Shown here: positions 58,715 to 64,000 of the stretch, one piece after another
How the letters are laid out: the number at the start of each line of letters is the position of its first letter
Position numbering within the stretch: position 1 is the stretch's first letter
Assembly: GCA_021229015.1 (NCBI GenBank)
Contig: CM037781.1
Location: forward strand, 42,356,152 to 42,420,151
Source of the DNA: Solen grandis
Lineage: Eukaryota > Mollusca > Bivalvia > Adapedonta > Solenidae
DNA: 64,000 nt
Direction of reading: 5' to 3'
Program-made: the position numbers and the translations under genes
Notes under the pieces: generated by a model
Seen by the model: the letters and a program-made list of their open reading frames with translations, nothing else
Databases searched by the model: none
What the model was told of the DNA's origin: nothing

Positions 58715-59089
58715 TACGTATATTGTGATTTCGCTTAAAATTAATATAGCCAATTTTCTGTCACCACAGCAGACCGGTGACAGTGGTTATAGAAAATATT
58801 GAACCCACTACACGTGCGGTGACGATATCAAATATATTCAACCGATAGAACAAAGTACTTCAATGCATTAAATAAATTGATGTAACTTGAATCCGGCGTG
58901 CAACCATAACAGCACCGTTGACAATCAAGGTGATTTTAATATCGAGCCATCAAGAACGATTACCCTTTTTGATGTGCAATATATTAGGTTTTCTTGGCAT
59001 TCAGATAAAGACAATCTGTTGTTTCACGAAAATAATTTGAATTTGAACTCACAATTTGTTTATCTGATACGTCACCAATGTATGTATTC

Positions 59090-59310
59090 GTGATTCGTTA
59101 ACTGAGACTTTTGGGATGTGCATGGAAAATTGACGAGAATATGCGGAGTATGCATATAGAGTTTATTTTTGTAAACAATTGAATGATCTTTAGTAAAAGG
59201 TTCTTTCTTATTTATGCATTGTAGTAACGTTGTCGTCAAAGAGTATGTACAGATTGCATCTCGTAACAAATCCGTAGCACACACTTTGCTTTTCTGTCCG
59301 AAGAATATTA
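59090..59310 (+). repeat. Dispersed repeat, left part of the interrupted copy
   Basis: Matches 46430-46650 on the same strand up to CCGAAGAATAT; the rest of the unit reappears at 62566. Confidence 0.85.
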
Positions 59311-62300
59311 TTAGGTTTTCGTGGACTGCAACGCAGCCGCGAAAACCTACTGTTCTTCTTGTGTTTCTTTTTCCCTTTTTTTTTTTTCCATTATTATTAT
59401 TCTTTGCACTTTTTTTGTGGCCGCTGTTGCGACATGATTAGAAGTGCTACAAATATGAAAATTTCCATGCATACTCACATGTATCTGAAGTTGTGCACCA
59501 CTAAGTTTGTTTTTCATTTTAGTACTAAGTTTTGCCGCTAGGTGGCGTTTAGCATCAAAACATATAATTGCCGATAACTCTGTCATTTGACATTTTATTT
59601 GTATGCAGTTTTTTGCATTCTGTTCTCTGTCAACTGCCCGTTAAAATATGATGAGTGGCAATATCCATATCTTTGAAACTTTTGAGCTAGAAGAGGTTGA
59701 ATGTTTGAATCTTTGAAAAAATCTGGCAAATTAGGGTGTGTCCACGAAAAACATGCCCATTTTTGTTAGAGATTAGATACGCTCATTCTGTTTTTTGAAA
59801 TTGATTCCGAAGATCTTTGCGCACAAAATATATGGGGTGGCGATTTCAGAAAATGCATAAAATGGCTTTCAATAAGCGGTCAAAGTGCACTAAAATATGG
59901 AGGAAACAAATTTTCGAGAATAGGCATTTTTTTTAGTTTTTGGAGGATTCTGTCATTATTTTTGAAGCAATCTTTATGAAATTTTCACAGATTGTATTGT
60001 TTGTTGTTTCCAGGGACTTCACAGTTTCAAATTTTCAAAAAATGCAAAGGTCAAGGTCATATTGTGATTATTGGTTTTTTCTTTGACCTTAAATATCTCA
60101 AAATCTAAAAATATTTTATCGAAAGAATATGGGTAAAATCAAAAGCCTCTAAAAAGTACTTTTTGAAGAATTTTAGTTTTTTCAGATCGGGATTGATTTG
60201 GTTGTTTGGTGGCAGTATGAAGTTTGGTCAAACTTTGAATTGATTTTAAAGCCTTTAAAGTTTAAATGTGTGATATATTTTGTCATCATTGGAAAAAAGA
60301 ATGTCTTACCTCGTCAACAAAAAAAGAATTTTGAAAATCTGTCAAGAATTGATGAATTTATAGAGAATTTCAATACATAACCCAGAATAAAAACAGAGAA
60401 AATTTGACAGAAGTTACCTATGTTCTATAATTAGATGCAGCTCTGCTAGCTGGCTTGCAACAGGTCAATGTACAGTGTATGTGTAACTATGAGAGCAATG
60501 TGTCAACACTGGTCTGAATGACCTGTGTAAAAGCGCTCAAAGAATCATGGGTAAGAGAGAGAGAGGGAGAGAGAGGGGATGAATTGTGTCTTTATTCTAC
60601 ATGTATTATTATTCCTCCCACACACTCACTATTGAATTGGATAGCAAAACAACTAAGTACATGTACAAACATCCACCTTTTAAACAAGTTTTAGCTTACC
60701 AAAAGTTCCTTCTAGTGCATTACTGAACTTTGAGGCATAGAGTGAAAGCTGATATATGTTTAACCAAATGGCTTGTTACGTTACCAAAATTTTTGATAAC
60801 AAATAAATTGTAAATCATTTATACTACTGAAAACTATTGTTCTTATAATAATAAGCAGGATTCCCAACTGTCTCACCTGATTTTTAACTGTTTAGTATAA
60901 AAAGTGGGACACTTTGGAAGACATTTTTGAGCGCACAGTGATGATCAACATTAATCAAATCGTTCAATGTGCCACACTTAGATCATATTGGCTCATTGCC
61001 AATATATGGATGCTTAAAGGCATCTCAAAACCCTTATATAAGTGACCCCCACCCCCCATTTATTCAATTCAATTCAATAGTTTATTTCCAAGATTTACAT
61101 AGTAAATAACATTGGACAAAGCATATAGTAACAAAATATATTGGTTATGGCGGTTGTTTTCAATTAATTATGGTATTGAGTATAATAATATATATCATCA
61201 AGCAAAAATTCACCCACCCGCCGTTGTGTGGGCATCTGTTTTTGATTAGGCAGGCTGCCACAGTCTGTCACAGGTATTGTTCAAGAGTGCATATGTTGCT
61301 ACATGGGGTTGTATGTAGTCATTCACAGTTTGTAAAAAAGTTGTGAACATACCAAATACCAGAAATGATCCTAAAAGTTCTCTATTATTCTTTTTTTTTT
61401 TTTATTCGAGCAAATATAAATCTTCCTTTTCTTTCTTTCTTTCTCTGTTGATTTATTTTGTCTACTTTATTTTGTTCTTTCTTTCTTTCATTTTTTCATT
61501 TATTTTGTTCTTTCTTTCTTATTTTATTTAAGTTGTAAAATTATCATAAAAAGGGACATTAATTTTTTAAATAAGTTATGTATCACTCATTACTTTCATT
61601 CTCTCATTTCTTCCCTCAACACATGTTTATATGTCGGAAATCAACACAAATTTTATTACTTGTTTATTCAATAGGAGAAATTCTGTTGAATAAAATGTAA
61701 CAAAATGTCTCTAGCAAAAGCAAATAAAAAACAAAAAGATCTTGCATTGTCAGAATTATGTCCTTCAGGCTCATTTTAATTACTACAAAAATGCGTATCT
61801 CTATATTTTCAATATCAAAACTTTAATTCTGAAATAAATGCCGTATGATCCTATAATCATGCAGTTACAAAATTGACTCCAAGTAATAAATGTAATAAAG
61901 AATAATTATGTAAGGGATAAATAAACTAAACAACCCACATATTATCACTATCATTCATTATATGTTTGGGGCCTCCGTGGCCGAGAGGGTTAAGTCGCTG
62001 ACTTTAACACTCACTCTGCCCCTCACCGCGTGGGTTTGAATCCCGGCAGGGTCATTCGGATTTTCATGTGAGGAGGCCTTCCAGCTGGCTTGCGGTAGGT
62101 CGGTGGTTCTACCCGGATGTCTCCGTGCATTCGTGTCCTTCCTCCACCTGTAATTAGCTGGACGTCGCTATATGACTGAAATACTGTCGAAGCGACGGTA
62201 AACTCAAATAGTCAAGTCATTATATGTTTATTGCTTTGTGTAAAACTAGCCTACTATCTCACTTCCATTGTAGCAGATAATTTAGTTATGCATCAACCCA

Positions 62301-62560
62301 TCAGAGGTTTTACCGTAACATATAGGTACTATATTGGCTAAAGACTCCCTGCAGTGATGACCAGCAATTAGCAGGTCTGATCACAGCAGATGGGGGCCTG
62401 GCTCAGTGGGACATCACATTCCTTTCGAGATGCCTTTAAGTTTTGGTCACATATAAAGCATTTTGCATTTTGTTGTTTTTCTGGTATTTTAACTTGGCTG
62501 ATCAGGTTTGAAACTGTTGATCATGACGAAAACCGTTGCATTTGCAGTATGCAAATCTAG
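59311..62560. mobile_element. 3.25-kb insertion with 5-bp target duplication, composite
   Basis: It splits the dispersed repeat. TATTA lies on both sides (59306-59310 and 62561-62565). The left end folds: TAGGTTTTCG (59312-59321) pairs with CGAAAACCTA (59340-59349). The left tip (TTAGGTTTTCGTGGACTGCA) and the complement of the right tip (CTAGATTTGCATACTGCAAA) are weakly similar. The interior has AAGGTCAAGGTCATATTG, a (GA)n run near 60558-60576, a probable reverse LINE tail near 61060-61110 and a complete SINE at 61968. No clear transposase or replication protein was seen, so the class is open. Confidence 0.7.
61968..62216 (+). mobile_element. Full-length RUDI/V-SINE-type SINE with 13-bp target duplication
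   Basis: GGGGCCTCCGTGGCCGAGAG (A box), CCGCGTGGGTTTGAATCCCG (B box), GATTTTCATGTGAGGAGGCC, CAGCTGGCTTGCGGTAGGTC, tail ATATGACTGAAATACTGTCG and AGCGACGGTAAACTCAAATA. TCATTATATGTTT flanks it perfectly (61955-61967 and 62217-62229), so this is a recent insertion. RUDI is the molluscan V-SINE described from Ruditapes; the name is assigned from memory of its structure. Confidence 0.92.
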
Positions 62561-63264
62561 TATTATATATACTGCTTTTGGAAGCATAATGAGCCTTTAT
62601 TATTGTTTATTGCTGACTTTCTCTTTCATGGACACTTACCGTTTTAGGCCAAAGTATAATCTTATTAGTTTTAAATGTGTTTAGATTTTATTCTACATCT
62701 ATTTGTGAACATAAGGGTGATTTGAAATAATGTGTATACTCAATATCAAGTATAGAATAGAGTATATTAAGACATTTCTACAGACAATAGAAGACCGAAG
62801 CGAGCGTAGACTTCTATTGTCTGAAGAAATGTCGTTACTTAGAAGTTTCCCGGCTCAAGTTAAACCTATTGCACTGAAGCCGGGACACAATATTCATATT
62901 ACCCTATTCTCTGTCAAGCAAATGTTTCTCGACTGGGCGGCGGCGGGAAAATGAGATGTGAAACATCGAAATGGTGGTTTCATTCTGTGCAGATAATTAG
63001 AGGGGTTTCATGTTACATCAACACATGTGTGTTCAATTTTAATCGATATAATATACCAAACTTAAATGTAAGTTTCACAACTTGGACACAAACAAGTGAG
63101 GATTGATGGCAGCAAATTTTAATAAATATTTAGTGTCGATTTGATCAAGATATTTCAACGTAAATAATTTAACGTGGAATTTACTTATGCTACTTAGCAA
63201 ACCGTAGATAGTGCGACGCGATTGGTGTCATTTTCAACTTTTTTTTGTTCCTAATTCAAGTGAA
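62561..63264. other. Remainder of the interrupted repeat and unique sequence
   Basis: The repeat resumes with CTTTTGGAAGCATAATGAGC (62574 onward). A strong hairpin lies at 62771-62833. The short open frame over it is not supported as a gene. Confidence 0.5.
62771..62833. repeat. 63-nt near-perfect hairpin
   Basis: GACATTTCT, one unpaired A, then CAGACAATAGAAG pairs with CTTCTATTGTCTG, one unpaired A, then AGAAATGTC. The loop is 17 nt. This gives 22 pairs with a single A-A mismatch. Size fits either a small-RNA precursor or a structural repeat. Confidence 0.9.
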
Positions 63265-63345
63265 CATAAAAAAGCGACTTGCAGTGGTAAAACGCCGGGT
63301 CACTGAACCAGGGGTTGTGGGCTCGAATCTCGTTGGAGGCGAGAT
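63265..63345 (+). mobile_element. tRNA-like SINE head fragment
   Basis: ACTTGCAGTGGTAAAACGCC and GTTGTGGGCTCGAATCTCGT fit pol III A and B boxes. No SINE tail follows. Confidence 0.4.
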
Positions 63346-63993
63346 TCGTATCCGTATCTTTCACAATGTCTGTCAGCTAAAATGATGATGGGAGAAAGAA
63401 ACAGAATAAAAATGGATGCGCATGAAAGAAAATATGCGAGTTACTTGAAAGGAGAGAGAGGGAGAAAGAGAGAGAAGTGTGAAAGACAAGAGGAAAGGAA
63501 AAATATTATCATTAGCCTGGATTTTGCTTATCCATATATGATTACAATTGTAATATTATTTTGGCCGAAAAGAAAAAAATCAGATATGCAGTTCAAACAA
63601 ACGGTTGAACAGAACCGAGTTAGTTTTTATGTCATCAAAAAGCTACGCCCTGAAGGCGGGGTTTGTTGCACATGCGCACTTGAATCATAGTTTTATTTTG
63701 TACTTTTGAGATAGAAAATTTGAAATAAATCGAGGATAAATTTGAATTTTCAGAGCTTAAGATTTGACATATATTTAGGGTAACTTGAAGATGTTCTGCT
63801 GTCTTGAGAAGCGGCTGGATAAGACATAAATAAGAAATAAAATTATAATTTCAAAATTTATTTTTTATTTGGACTTTTATTGGATACGACGCTCCAGTAT
63901 ATAAATATATATCCTTATACAAAATATGGCCGTTATGGACTTTTTTCATGTGTCCGTAATTCATCAGTAATACTGTCCATTATCAAATGAGGA
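63346..63993. other. Sequence up to the third gap, no recognised gene
   Basis: Includes a purine-rich (GAGA) stretch at about 63448-63505 that produces a low-complexity open frame. Nothing coding is supported. Confidence 0.5.
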
Positions 63994-64000
63994 NNNNNNN
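63994..64000. other. Start of a third assembly gap
   Basis: The window ends in N. Confidence 0.99.

Noticed and set aside
63382..63690. 102-codon open frame
   Set aside because: Low-complexity Arg/Glu/Lys-rich translation of a purine-rich repeat, with no domain signal.

Overview
The window is AT-rich, intron-rich, repeat-laden animal DNA. It is most likely from a bivalve mollusc, perhaps a heterodont clam. The main reason is the repeat set: tRNA-headed SINEs of the molluscan RUDI/V-SINE type, elements with terminal hairpins and about 165-bp tandem cores, and TTAA-flanked MITEs. The species cannot be named from the sequence alone.

Two intact host genes are supported. (1) Mitochondrial citrate synthase lies on the + strand at 27370-41370 in ten exons. 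Exons 1-9 are clean, with consensus splice sites, 410 codons and all three catalytic residues. The terminal exon (41231-41370) is recognisable but riddled with small indels. (2) A Ly6/uPAR three-finger, probably GPI-anchored protein of 125 aa lies on the - strand at 47501-49343. It has three exons, ten cysteines, a signal peptide and a TATA box. A broken OTU/vertnin-like gene occupies 1-1031 (-). A GC-rich, frame-broken, coding-like insert of unknown family lies at about 56500-57905.

Layout: 1-2400 end of contig A, with the OTU pseudogene. 2401-2500 gap. 2501-52500 contig B, exactly 50,000 bp, holding an old inverted duplication (3.05-4.68 vs 10.62-14.32 kb), a LINE fragment, nested SINE/DNA-transposon insertions, citrate synthase, more SINEs and MITEs, and the Ly6 gene. 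52501-52600 gap. 52601-63993 contig C, with the GC-rich insert, a TA-flanked MITE and a 3.25-kb insertion. 63994-64000 start of a third gap.

The most consequential observation concerns assembly. The first 1,390 bp of contig B (2501-3890) match the reverse complement of the first 1,365 bp of contig C (52601-53965), and both copies begin flush at an N gap. Flipping contig B would make it overlap contig C end to end, so the 50-kb block carrying both host genes is probably inverted in this scaffold.

The rest is mobile-element biology. The citrate synthase introns contain several elements (hAT-like, a Tc1/mariner-like MITE, tandem-core elements, SINE pieces), and a piggyBac-like MITE sits in intron 2 of the Ly6 gene. 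No CRISPR array, rRNA or convincing free-standing tRNA gene was seen. No previously undescribed system can be demonstrated; the best candidate for something uncharacterised is the GC-rich decayed gene at 56.5-57.9 kb.
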